NCBI GenBank assembly: GCA_014529385.2
Contig: JABFUD020000296.1
Coordinates: forward strand, 1 to 51,357
Length of the DNA stretch: 51,357 nt
Source of the DNA: Adiantum capillus-veneris
Lineage: Eukaryota > Streptophyta > Polypodiopsida > Polypodiales > Pteridaceae
Direction: 5' to 3'
Shown here: piece by piece, positions 10,907 through 20,873 of the stretch
How positions within the stretch are numbered: the stretch's first letter is position 1
Layout of the letters: the number at the start of each line of letters is the position of its first letter
Program-made: the position numbers and the translations under genes
The notes under the pieces: model-generated
What the model saw: the letters and a program-made list of their open reading frames with translations, nothing else
What the model was told of the DNA's origin: nothing
Database searches by the model: none

Positions 10907-12440
10907 TTGGCAGATGTAGTGGAAGATGATGAAGAGGAGGAATTTTTGAGAGCTAATCCCACTATTGTGCCTCTCTTTGAGGTTGATGTAGAAGGGATAA
11001 TACGGAAGGATGAAGATCAGGGTGAGGATGAAGTAGAAATAGTTCCAGGCCAGGAGATTGTTGGATCTGAAGTGTTGCAGATGATGGATCGGAATTTAGA
11101 GGTACCTCAGAAAGAGCAGATTGATCAAGAGGAGAAGGAAGCAAGGGTAATGGCAGGAAAGATCTATGATAAAAGGTTTGGTACCTCCACCACGGTAAAA
11201 GAGGATGAAGTCAAAGATTTTAATTTGGGAACTGAAGAGGATCCCAAGATGGTCAGAATCAGCATCCATGCTGAAGGAGAATTTTTGAAAGGTTTGATTC
11301 AGCTGTTGCAGGAGTATAAAGATGTATTTGCTTGGGATTATTCAGAGGTAAAGGGCATTGATCCTGAATTACATCAACATCACATTAATCTCAGAGAGGA
11401 TGCTAAACCAATCATACAACAGAGATACAGAATGAACCCCAATTTTGCAAAGCAGGTAAAGCAGGAAATAGATAAGTTATTGGCAGTAGGATTCATCAAG
11501 CCAGTTAATGAAGTGTCATGGTTGTCACCAATTATTGTTGTGCCAAAGAAGAATGGGAAGTTGAGGGTGTGTGTGGATTACAGGAAGTTAAATGCTGCAA
11601 CTATTACTGATCCATTCCCTATGCCATTTTGTGATGATGTGTTGGATGCAATAGCTGGACATGAGATGTATAGCTTTCTTGATGGTTTTTGAGGTTACAA
11701 TCAAATCAAGGTAGCTCTAGAAGACCAACACAAGACAGCCTTCATCACTGAGTGGGGAGAATTTGCGTATACAGTGATGAGTTTTGGTTTGAAGAATGGT
11801 CCACCTTCCTTCAACTTTGTGGCTCATGACATTTGAACCTTATCTTCAGGATTTTATGAGGGTTTTTGTAGATGACTTTTCAGTATTTGGAAAGAAGGAT
11901 AAGCATTTGGTTCACTTGAAGTTATGTTTGGAAAGATCCAAACTGTTTCACATGGCCTTGAATCCATATAAAAGTGTACTTGTAGTCAGGAGTGGTATTT
12001 TATTGGGACATGTAGTATTTGCTGATGGGATGGCCATTGATGCCAAAAATATTGAAGCAATTTAGGCAGCCAAATCACCTCAGAATGTGAAGGAGCTTAG
12101 CATGTTTGTGGGCCAGGTGAAGTGGCACTCAAGGTATATTAGATATTTGGCTAATATATGTGCACCACAAGAGACAGCCTTTCAGATGTTAAAGAAAATG
12201 CTATCAGTAGCACCAATATTGCAGCCTTCTGATTGGACATTGCCTTTTCATGTTTTTGTTGATGCATCGGATATTGCAATTGGAACTGTGTTGATGTAGG
12301 AAAAGGTCAGAGGATGGTATAGACCATTGTATTATGAAAGTAGGATGTTGACCCTAGCAGAAAAGAATTATACTGTTACTGAGAGAGAGGCTTTGAGCAT
12401 GGTATATTCATTGAATAAGTTCAGGCGCATTACTTACTCA
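10907..12440 (+). pseudogene. Element B reverse transcriptase and RNase H
   Basis: RT begins at 'LLQEYKDVFAWDYSEVKGID' and shows 'WLSPIIVVPKKNGKLRVCVDYRKLN', then 'SFLDGF', a TGA at 11,690, and 'GYNQI'. A one-base loss near 11,833 shifts the frame just before 'FEPYLQDFMRVFVDDF', the catalytic FVDD motif at about 11,865-11,876. RNase H starts at 'FHVFVDASDIAIG' (about 12,250) and runs through 'YTVTEREALSMVYSLNKFR'. TAG codons lie at 12,063 and 12,297. A single inserted base near 12,426 moves the frame; beyond it the frame continues into the integrase. Confidence 0.9.
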
Positions 12441-12451
12441 GTAACAGGGTT

Positions 12452-14092
12452 ATGTTTCATGTTGACCACCAAGCTTTGTTGTACTTGGTTAAGAAGCCCA
12501 TGCTTACAGGGAGATTAGCAAGGTGGATGTTGCTTTTGCAGGAATTTGAGTTTGTGATTATTCATACTCCTGGGAAAGAGCATGCTGTGGCAAATTATTT
12601 GAGCAGACTGGAAACAGGGGAATCTCCAACAGGTGTGGATGATCAGTTACCTGATGCAGATTTATTTTCACTACAGTAGGATGTTCCAGATTCTTGGGAT
12701 GATCAGATGTTGGTGTACCTAACTGATGGGGTTATGCCAAGAGGGTTTTCACCTGATCAAAGGAAGAAATTTGCATTAAAAAGCAGACCATTTCTGGTGA
12801 TTGCAGGAGCATTATACAAGAAGTGTATTGATCAAGTGATAAGAAGGCACGTTCCAGAATTTGAACAGTCGGTAGTTCTACAGGAAGCCCATTATGGACA
12901 AGCTGGTGGACATTTTTCAGGAGACATTACAGGTAAGAAAATTTTGCAGGCAGGTTTGTGGTGGCCTACTTTGTTAAAAGATGCACATGAGTATGCCAAA
13001 AGATGTGTGGTGTGTCAGAAGCTTGGTCAGCTAGACAATAGGGACAGGATGTCAGATCATCCTATTCTACCCCTGGAACCTTTTTAAAAATGGGGTATGG
13101 ACTTTGTAGGACCAGTGAAGCCCACTAGCTCTAGGGGGAATAGGTACATTTTGGTTGCTACAGATTATTGTACTAAGTGGGTAGAAGATGTGGCACCGAA
13201 GGATAACAAAGCAGTCAGTGTTGCAAAGTTTTTGTATCATAACATTATGACAAGATTTGGGTGTCCAGTTGAGTTGGTGAGTGATAGGGGGACACATTTT
13301 TTGAATGAGGTCATACATGAGCTGACTAAAACTCATATGATATTACACAAGAATTCTACCCCATATCATCCCCAGGCCAATGGACATGCAGAAAGTAGCA
13401 ACAAAATTTTGGTTAAAATTATGAAAAAGATTATGCAGGATGATCATAAGGATTGGGACCTGAAGTTGGATTCAGCTCAGTGGTCATTCAGAACTGCTTT
13501 CAAAGTCACCACAGGGATGACACCTTTCAGGTTGGTCTATGGGTTGGAGGCTGTAGTACCTATGGAATTTGTGGTATCTAGCTTGAGAGTATCTGCTGAG
13601 AAAATGTCTCCTGCATTGTCAGTAAAGCACAGATGTTAGTATTTGATGCAGCTAGAAGAGGATAGGCTGGTGAGTTCTTACATCACTGAGATCATCCAGA
13701 GGAGAAGACAAGCCTCGGTAGCTATGAATGTCAAGTTCAAATTGTTCAAAGTGGGAGATTGGGTGATGCTATATAATTCTAGGCTTGGTCCATTCCCAGG
13801 GAAATTGACTTTGAGGTACAAGGGTCCTTACCAGATTGTTGAAGATTTAGGCCAAGGCACATTTATAGTTGCTGATGTATTTGGAACCAGAGTGGACAAA
13901 CCAGTTAATGGATTTAGGTTGAAGAAATTTCAAGGTAAACCACCTCACCTTGACTGGTTGACACCAAAAGTGGTAGAAGCTGCTTTGTGTGAGGCAGCTG
14001 AATTACCAGTTTTCAGAGTCAGCAAGCAGTGCTATCAAGTGAGCATGGTATTAGAAGCAATGTTGATAAGGGTTTCATTAGAGAACAGGTGA
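12452..14092 (+). pseudogene. Element B RNase H end and integrase
   Basis: The segment from 'MFHVDHQALLYLVKK' to 'NYLSRLETGE' ends RNase H. The integrase zinc module is HYGQAGGH...CVVC (about 12,885-13,018). The core shows the catalytic triad: Asp in 'GMDFVGP' (13,100), Asp in 'VSDRGTHF' (13,283) and Glu in 'GHAESSNK' (13,391), with 60 and 35 residues between them, the expected D,D35E spacing. The C-terminal 'LGPFPGKLTLRYKGPYQIV' is the GPY/F module. TAG at 12,677, TAA at 13,085 and TAG at 13,637 interrupt an otherwise single frame. Only one zinc module is present here, unlike element A. Confidence 0.92.
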
Positions 14093-14450
14093 TGAAGGAA
14101 GGCAGGAGGAGTACTTGGCAAGGATCTGATGGGTGGAAATTCACTTCAGATAACCATGTTCTAGTATGCAGTCATCTAGTTTGGTGCATCGGAATTTGGT
14201 GCATCGGAATTAATTGGATCAGAATTTTTAAACCTGAAAGTAAAGGGTTTAACGTTCAACAATATTTGGGTTTGTGGAAAAATTATTCGCCACTAGCTGA
14301 AATCATTGGGGCGCGGGAGTTGTTAAGGAGGTCAGTGAGCGGATGCATGCAACGCGATTCTTATGAAATGTTTGTCTCTTCGCCGTGCAAGTACCTATTT
14401 GCTGATTACTTCTTGCAGTCACCTTCTTCATCTACTCCTTCATCAAGCAC
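14093..14450 (+). promoter_or_regulatory. Possible internal leader of the element B accessory ORF
   Basis: This 358-bp spacer separates integrase from the accessory ATG at 14,451. At 14,189-14,201 it carries TCGGAATTTGGTG, identical to a segment inside the element's 5' LTR (8284-8296), followed by a second TCGGAATT. It ends in a C/T-rich tract just before the ATG, like a plant 5' untranslated region. An internal promoter or splice acceptor is an inference; no TATA box is obvious. Confidence 0.3.
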
Positions 14451-16490
14451 TATGGCCCCTAAAGCAAAGCCTACAGTAGCCATGCGACCGGAGGCTGAAA
14501 GTGAGTCGGCAGAGCCTGTCGCAACTAGGCTGAGGAGAAATGGACTCAACCTGTGGGTGGATGTAAGTGATGAGGAATAAGAGGAGTTCTCGGAGGAGGA
14601 ACCACCACCTTTGTCGGCAAACAAGATGCTTCAGAGTTTGATGGACCCGTACACAGATCTCAAGATTGAGATGGAAGCTGATACAGAGAAGAATGAGAAA
14701 TGGCTCAGACAGTTGGGGCTTTATGAGTATGTAACATTGCCATGGAAAGAATGGAAAGGAAATTTTTATGCCAAGTCACAAGCAGAGTTGATGAGGAAGA
14801 CCAGAGGAGCAATATCTGACAAGGTCATGTTGTGCCCACAGGTTATTGCTGCAGTGTTCAAGCTACCATTTACAACAGTTACTGTTCCACCAAAGTGTTC
14901 AGATGATTTTTTGAAGAAGGATTTTGGGTCCAGAGAAGGGACAAGATTGTATTACATGCTTAAAAATGTGGAGTATGGCCGCAGGGAACATTTAAAGTGG
15001 TATCTTGAGAGGGTTTGTTTTCTGGCTAAATTTGACTATATGTCAAAAGAAAACTATGCTCCATTGGCGTTTGCAGAGCAGGGAGGCTGTTTCAGTTGGG
15101 CCCATTGGGTCCATGACAAAATTCATGCAGACTTTTTACCCCAGATAAGAGGAAGCGTCAGTGTAGCAGTAGATTGGCTCCATTCCTAGCTGCATTATTC
15201 AAGTATGCTGGGATAGTGAAAGCTGGAGAAACTATGGTGCCAAATATTTTTGCTACTGCTGTTGAGTCGGAAGTTCAGAAGAACAAAAGTAAAGAGCAGG
15301 TTGATGAACTAGAAAAGTTGTTTGATGGAGAACCAGAAAAGAGAAAGCAGTTTCAAGATCTGATGGAGGCTGGTGGAGGCTGGTTACATAGAGGAGGAGG
15401 ATAGAGAAGTTGTGGCTAGCCCAGATTTCTTTCAAGACTTTAGTGAGTTATCTATTTCTCACAAAAAGTCTCTGCAGATGTTCAAACACCAGTAAGGTTG
15501 GGCAAAACATTTACTTTGTCCAAGAAGAGAAAGGTAAGTGCTGGTGAGCAGGGTGTTGCTAAAGCTTTAGATTTTTCATTTGCTACTCCAAGTCCATCTT
15601 TTAAAGCTGAAGGGAGATGTGAAGATGTTGATAGTGCTGTAAGGATGCTTAAGATGGTGCAAGAATTTGTGTTGGGTCGGCAAGTACAAATGGAGGAGCA
15701 ACTTAAATAGGTTGCAGATTCAGCAGTAGGTAAAGTGCAAGTAAAGCAGAAGAACATGGAGTTGGAAGCTATGACTTTGTAGCTGAGTCAGATTCAGGAA
15801 GTACATCAGAAAGAGTTGGAGGATATGATGAAAAAGCATCATGCAGAAGTTTCAAGAATAAAAATGTCTTTGGGACTATTCAGAGATTGGACAATGAAGC
15901 TAGATGCCAGATTGAATGAGCAAATGGAGCATTTGTCAAAGACTAATGCTGATTTGCAAGTTCAGGTTCAAATGCTACATCAAAGGTTGATTCCTTTGCA
16001 AGAATTGGAGAAGCAAGTAAAAGGTGAGGATGTGGATGTCAATGCAGTGCTTATGTCAAAGGGAGAAATTTTTGTCTTGAACGATCAGTTGTTGCAAGCA
16101 GTTCAGGATGTTTGGAAGTCTATGAAGAACCAACTTGCTGTAGCAATAAAGCATCCATATGAGATGATGAAGCATGGATTTGTAAGTGAGCATGAGGGTG
16201 AATTACTATAGGAGTTAGAGGATGTGAAAAAGGACAGAGACATGTGGTTCAAAATAGCTCAGGATTTCAAGTTAAAAGAATTGCAGGGGGATATGGTTGA
16301 TGTTCAGTTGGAGGAACATATTGAGGAAGGTCAAGATTTGAAGGATGATGCATAGGTGAAACAACAGGTTGAAGTGCTTGAAGCAGTGGAAACTTTACCT
16401 GTTGGGATAGTGGCACCTGAGTCAGTAGTTGAAGAGTAGGATATGGCTGAGCCAGATGTGGAGGCTCAGAATGAAGCTGAACGAGTGTAG
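14451..16490 (+). pseudogene. Element B accessory protein with coiled coil
   Basis: ATG at 14,451 opens a protein starting MAPKAKPTV. After a disordered, acidic N-terminus comes a domain of about 200 residues (about 14,690-15,240) with 'WKGNFYAKSQAEL', 'PQVIAAVFKLPF', 'HLKWYLERVCFLAKF' and 'LAPFLAALFKYAGI'. Then follows a long Gln/Glu/Leu-rich coiled-coil stretch (about 15,500-16,350). Frameshifts lie near 15,150 and 15,400-15,490, and many TAG codons are scattered through it (15,708; 15,780; 16,209; 16,353; 16,437; 16,488). The layout resembles the accessory ORFs at 23,730-28,885 (+) and 29,044-30,672 (-), and short phrases align. It is not an envelope that I can recognise: no signal peptide or membrane segment is visible. 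Confidence 0.7.
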
Positions 16491-16580
16491 AGAGTAATGT
16501 TTATGGTGTAGAATATGCAGATCAAGGGATTGTGGATCCAAGTCGGATTTCAAGGAAATCCACCACCGGGTTGTGCCAGG

Positions 16581-16957
16581 TGTTGACCCTGCACCAGATC
16601 AGTACTTGTACTTATGTTTAATCAACCAACTCTTAATCAGTCGGAGTCTTGATAAGTCGGATTTTGGTCAACCGGATGTAACTGTTATAACTGCCAGAAG
16701 TTACTATTTAAAGGTCATGCTGGTTCACGCGAGAATGTAATTTTGGCTGAAATGGAAGTTATCTTTGGACCAATATGGATCAACTGTGTAGTCTCTTGTT
16801 CTATGATTCATATTTGTTCTTCAGTCTGCTGTGTCGGAATTGGGTGAATGATGAAATGCTGATGAGTTGAATGTGTTTGCCTTTGTTTAACTTTGTCTTT
16901 AGTGTGTGTGACATGTTGTCAACACCTAAGTTTTGTGTGTGTTGATGAACCCCAACA
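16581..16957 (+). repeat. 3' LTR of element B
   Basis: This 377-bp copy starts TGTTGACCC and ends CCCCAACA, giving a matched TGTTG/CAACA terminal repeat. Directly downstream the interrupted RT of element A continues. It lacks one TCGGA-box unit present in the 5' copy. Confidence 0.92.
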
Positions 16958-17650
16958 ATATCTTTGGAATTTCTTGGAAGTATATATAGATGATTTATGT
17001 GTACATTCATCAATCCAGACTGATCATTTTGAACACTTCAAAAAGGTATTCGAAAAATGTAGACTTTATAGGATTTGCTTAAATCCTATAAAGTGCACAT
17101 TTATGGGTAGACAAGGAAAAATTCTTGGACATATAGTGTCTGAAAATAGCATAGCTCTGATATGGATAAAATTCATGTTATTGCTAATTTTCCTAGACTG
17201 ACAATAGTCAAAGGGGTTCAAGACTTCATGGGATATTGTGGATATTACCGACGGTTCATATACATGTACACTATAATTGCAAAACCCATGTACATCTTGA
17301 TTACACACTTTGAATGGACTGATGAGTGTGAAGAATCCTTCATGAAACTTAAGAAAGCTCTCACCTCAGGTCCAATATTGAAAGCACCAGATTGGAATAA
17401 GATATTCCACATACATGTAGATGCTTCCAATTTTGCCATCGGGTGCATACTAGCTCAACCAAGAGTAACGGGAAAATAGATTTTCCTATTTCTTATGCTA
17501 GCCCTGACAGTTGAATATGGTAGAGAAAACCTATACCAACATCAAAAGAGAAGGACTAGGAATGATCTATGCCGCGAAATAGTATAGACATTACCTATTA
17601 GCAAACAAATTTGTGTTGTTTGTGGAACACCAAGCCTGATTGTACTTGGT
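16958..17650 (+). pseudogene. Gypsy element A RT (second part) and RNase H
   Basis: Coding resumes with 'LWNFLEVYIDDLCVHS', containing the catalytic YIDD, then 'CLNPIKCTFMGRQGKILGH'. A one-base loss near 17,157 moves the frame into 'DKIHVIANFP', 'FMGYCGYYRRFI' (RT connection) and 'FHIHVDASNFAIGCILAQ' (RNase H, Asp present). A stop at 17,477 and further shifts break RNase H before 'QADYLSR'-type sequence at 17,740. Together with 7551-8016 this is one RT-RNase H gene split by element B. Confidence 0.9.
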
Positions 17651-18173
17651 CAACAAGCCATGCAACACAGGGAGAATAGTGAGATGGTTCATCATTATTC
17701 TGGAATTTGATTTCACTATAATTGTGAAAAAGGGTACCACTCATCAAAGAGCAGATTATTTATCAAGGATTGTTTCAGGAGAAACACCTAAGGGAGTAGA
17801 TGATGATCTACCAGATGCATATTTGTTCTTCATGGAAATGATACCTCGATGGTCGGAAAACATGGTATCCTTGATGACCATAGCTCAGGTGGATTTCCAA
17901 ATACCACTTCCTATTACAATCGGATTAATTGAACAATTGGATATGTATCAATTACTAGCTGGAAGGTTGTACAAAAGAAATCGAGATGGAATATTGCTTT
18001 TATGTGTTAATCCTGAGGAGAAAACCCAATCCCTAAGTCAAGCACATATTACCATAGTAGGACTTCACTTTGCAAAAGACCAAACTATGCAAAGGATCTT
18101 GAGACTTGGAGTATTTTGGCCAACTATGAGGAGAGATGTTCACTCTTTTGTGAAAAATTGTCCTCAATGTCAA
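17640..18173 (+). pseudogene. Gypsy element A RNase H end and first integrase zinc module
   Basis: The 257-codon ORF 17,640-18,413 begins with the end of RNase H ('ADYLSRIVSGETPKGVDDDLPDAYLF'). It then reads 'IPRWSENMV...LLAGRLYKRNRDGILLLCV' and a full H-x6-H-x30-C-x2-C zinc module (His codon 18,045 to Cys 18,168-18,170). In standard gypsy integrases one such module stands before the catalytic core. Here a second one follows 377 bp downstream, so this is the first of a tandem pair. Confidence 0.85.
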
Positions 18174-18199
18174 AAACGAACACCCATACCTCATGTGAC

Positions 18200-18559
18200 A
18201 TTGTTCCAAATATCACTTGTTCCTAAGTGGAGTAACTTTCTAGTTACTTACTTATCAAGCGGAACATTTCTTGAGGATATGAGTAAACGTCATCAAAGAG
18301 CAATTGAAATGGAAACAAGAGAACATGCTCTTATTGGAAACCAATTTATAGGAGAGATAAGGATCAACATTTGCGTCTTTGTGCAAATGAAGACGAATAT
18401 ATTCCCATTATAGAACAATCACATGCTAGATTAGTTGGAGGTCACTTTTCTAGTGAGACCACTGCAAGAGCAATCTTAATGGCAGGCATATGGTGGCCAA
18501 TACTTTTTGCAGATGCCAAGGAATATATTTGAAGGTGTGATGCATGTCAACGAGAAAAA
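18200..18559 (+). pseudogene. Gypsy element A second integrase zinc module
   Basis: The unit repeats the plan of the preceding one: 'LVPKWSNFLVTYL', 'RAIEMETREHALIGNQF', then, after a frameshift near 18,350, 'LRLCANEDEYIPIIEQSH'. A second H-x6-H-x30-C-x2-C module follows (18,422-18,547) with a TGA codon at 18,530 just before the Cys pair. This copy is the one directly joined to the catalytic core. Sequence identity between the two units is low, so the duplication is old. Confidence 0.85.
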
Positions 18560-19066
18560 ATGCCAACCCGTGTAGATAGCATGCCCTTAAGACCAATGAT
18601 GGGAGCTAGAGCTTTCACAAAATGGGGTATACATTTTGTTGGGCCAATACAGTCACCTGCTCATAGAACCCAAGCTCAATATATCGTTGTAGCTACGGAC
18701 TATTTGACCAAGTGGGCAGAGGCTAAAGCAACTCAAAAGAATGATGCCAGAACCACAACCACATTCTTATATGAGTATGTGTGCACAAGATATGAACCGC
18801 CAATAGAAATTGTCAGTGATAGGGGAACTCATTTCCTCAATGAGGTAATTAAGTATCTGCTTAATGGGTTTATGGTCATCCATAACAAATCAGCTCCCTA
18901 TCACCCACAAGCAAATGGACAAGCTGAGCATACGAATAAATTTCTTAGCTCGATATTGACTAAAGTGGTTAGTTCAGGAAGGACATATTGGGAAATGAAT
19001 CTCCATGTTGCTTTATGGGCTTATCGAGTTTCATTCAAGTTCCTTTCAAAATGCTACACCCTTTAA
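18560..19066 (+). pseudogene. Gypsy element A integrase core
   Basis: The 168-codon ORF reads 'RPMMGARAFTKWGIHFVGPI', 'YIVVATDYLTKWAEAKATQKN', 'IVSDRGTHFLNEV' and 'YHPQANGQAEHTNKFL'. The second Asp and the Glu of the D,D,E triad are present, but the first catalytic Asp is His (CAT at 18,632), so the enzyme is dead as written. Reading stops at 19,064 within the junction of a 792-bp tandem duplication. The second copy of the duplication continues the integrase C-terminus. Confidence 0.9.
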
Positions 19067-20607
19067 CCTTGTTTATGGTCTTGATGCCATACTGCCAATA
19101 GAATTCTATTGCCGACACTAAGGGTAGCAAAGAATATCAAATGGACTGGACATGAATTGTCAGAGAGGCTCGAAGATTTAGAAAAGCTTGATGAGCAAAG
19201 GCTGACTGTTGTAGCTCACATCTATGCTCAAAAGTGGAAACAAAAATAGTTTTTTGATTCCCATCTAGCTACAAAACATCTTCAAAAAAGGGAACCTAGT
19301 TTTAGTCTATTCCCTTAAGCAACACATTCCCAAGTTTAAGAAAAAGAAAAACAGACCGTTCGTCATTGAAGATGTATCTCCAAGTGGAGCAGTTAAGTTG
19401 TCCACTCTAGATGGTGAACCAATGGCTAATTGGATTAGTGGATGTCGTTTAAAGAAGTACAATTTGCCACTAACCAATGAATTGCTAGAAAGGATGCATG
19501 CAGCTAAGCAAAGAAAGATAAAACGATAGCAGGTTATTGATAAAGCCCAAGAAGAAGCTCGTCTTTGAGTAATCAAAAGGAAAGCTTCTCTCAAGAATCA
19601 ACAAATACCTATTTCTATCAACACTCTGAAACTAGATGAACGACTATGAGAATTACAGGAAGATGCAGTGTATACAGATGAATGGTTAGATGGAATGGAC
19701 CTTCGCATCAAAGTACAGATAGACAATCATAGCACAAATGCATTGGTTGATACAGGAGCTCGAGTAAATGCAGTCAGTTATTCCACATACAAGAAAGCTT
19801 CATTCAAAAGATCTTATTGAGTTTCATTCAAAACAGCTTTAAATGCTACACCCTTTAACCTTGTTTATGGTCTTGATGCCATACTGCCAATAGAATTTCT
19901 ATTGCCGACACTAAGGGTAGCAAAGAATCTCAAATGGACTAGACATGAATTGTCAGAGAGGCTCAAAGATTTAGAAAAGCTTGATGAGCAAAGGCTGACT
20001 GTTGTAGTTCACATCTATGCTCAAAAGTGGAAACAAAAATAGTTTTTTGATTCCCATCTAGCTACAAACATCTTCAAAAAAGGGAACCTAGTTTTAGTCT
20101 ATTCCCTTAAGCAACACATTCCCAAGTTTAAGAAAAAGAAAAACAGACCGTTCGTCATTGAAGATGTATCTCCAAGTGGAGCAGTTAAGTTGTCCACTCT
20201 AGATAGTGAACCAATGGCTAATTGGATTAGTGGATGTCGTTTAAAGAAGTACAATTTGCCACTAACCAATGAATTGCTAGAAAGTATGCATGCAGCTAAG
20301 CAAAGAAAGATAAAACGATAGCAGGTTATTGATAAAGCCCAAGAAGAAGCTCGTCTTTGAGTACTCAAAAGGAAAGTTGCTCTCAAGAATCAAAAAATAC
20401 CTATTTCCATCAACACTCTGAAACTAGATGAACGACTATGAGAATTACAGAAAGATGCACTGTATACAGATGAATGGTTAGATGGAATGAACCTTCGCAT
20501 CAAAGTACATATAGACAATCATAGCACAAATGCATTGGTTGATACAGGAGCTCGAGTAAATGCAGTCAGTTATTCCACATACAAGAAAGCAACAAGTCAA
20601 TCTTTAA
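19026..20607 (+). repeat. 792-bp tandem duplication (integrase tail to second protease)
   Basis: Sequence from TTTCATTCAA (about 19,028) to 'CACATACAAGAAAGC' (about 19,799) is repeated from about 19,820 to 20,591 with an offset of 792 bp; by eye the copies are about 97-98% alike. The first copy ends inside the second-protease ORF just after its active-site loop, then a short junction (TTCATTCAAAAGATCTTATTGAG) restarts the integrase tail. Because 792 is divisible by three the frame is preserved across the unit length. Both copies contain the integrase C-terminal 'PFVIEDVSPSGAVKLSTLD' and 'MANWISGCRLKKYNLPLT' segments with shared TAG/TGA codons, so these stops predate the duplication. Confidence 0.93.
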
Positions 20608-20873
20608 TAGCAAGAATAGCGACTATTAAAGGATGCAACAAGAACCCAACACCAACATTGGGAGTAGTCAACTTAAATGTGATAGTACATGGATGTTCAT
20701 GCTCTCGTCAGTTTGTATGCTTACAAGATGAACACATGAATGAAACAATGATTCTTGGAATCTCATGGATGTGGGCGTATAAGGCAGTACCAGATTGGGA
20801 TACCAATCAGCTCAAGCTATTACCTAAAGGTGGACAACTCAATGTTCCAATTGCACCAAGCAAGGAGGAATGA
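20487..20873 (+). CDS. Second retropepsin-like domain after integrase (element A)
   Basis: A 128-codon uninterrupted frame reads 'LRIKVHIDNHSTNALVDTGARVNAVSYSTYKKA', with the retropepsin active-site loop Asp-Thr-Gly-Ala (Asp codon 20,541) at about residue 19. Later come 'VNLNVIVHGCSCSRQFVCL' and 'MILGISWM', the expected second half (ILG-x-x-W). It therefore has the hallmarks of a complete retropepsin monomer and keeps the catalytic Asp that protease 1 of the same element has lost. It follows the integrase C-terminus through 'INTLKLDERL'. The minus-strand block C has the same domain in the same position (33,848-34,549). Role unknown: a second maturation protease is an inference. Confidence 0.8.
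   Translation: MNLRIKVHIDNHSTNALVDTGARVNAVSYSTYKKATSQSLIARIATIKGCNKNPTPTLGVVNLNVIVHGCSCSRQFVCLQDEHMNETMILGISWMWAYKAVPDWDTNQLKLLPKGGQLNVPIAPSKEE

Larger units (their letters stand above)
8017..16957 (+). mobile_element. Gypsy element B, full length, nested in element A
   Basis: An 8,941-bp element bounded by direct LTRs (8017-8407, 16581-16957) that start TGTTG and end CAACA (CAGCA in the 5' copy). Flanks read ATATA on the left and ATATC on the right. The interrupted host frame requires ATATC, so this is a 5-bp target duplication with one later change. The internal order is gag, protease, RT, RNase H, integrase, then an extra coiled-coil ORF. The element is dead: about 16 in-frame stops and several frameshifts. 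The bases after the 5' LTR (CTTTGGGGATCTTGC) should hold the primer-binding site but I cannot assign the tRNA. Confidence 0.92.

Noticed and set aside
12063-12299. Programmed amber read-through in element B
   Set aside because: Frameshifts and TAA/TGA stops accompany the TAG codons, so ordinary decay is more likely than recoding.
14451-16490. Envelope-like protein of element B
   Set aside because: Position after integrase is env-like, but no signal peptide, membrane segment or Cys pattern is visible; a coiled-coil accessory protein describes it better.
19307-20386. Two nearly identical 95-codon minus-strand ORFs (19,307-19,594 and 20,099-20,386)
   Set aside because: They are shadows of the duplicated integrase C-terminus on the + strand.
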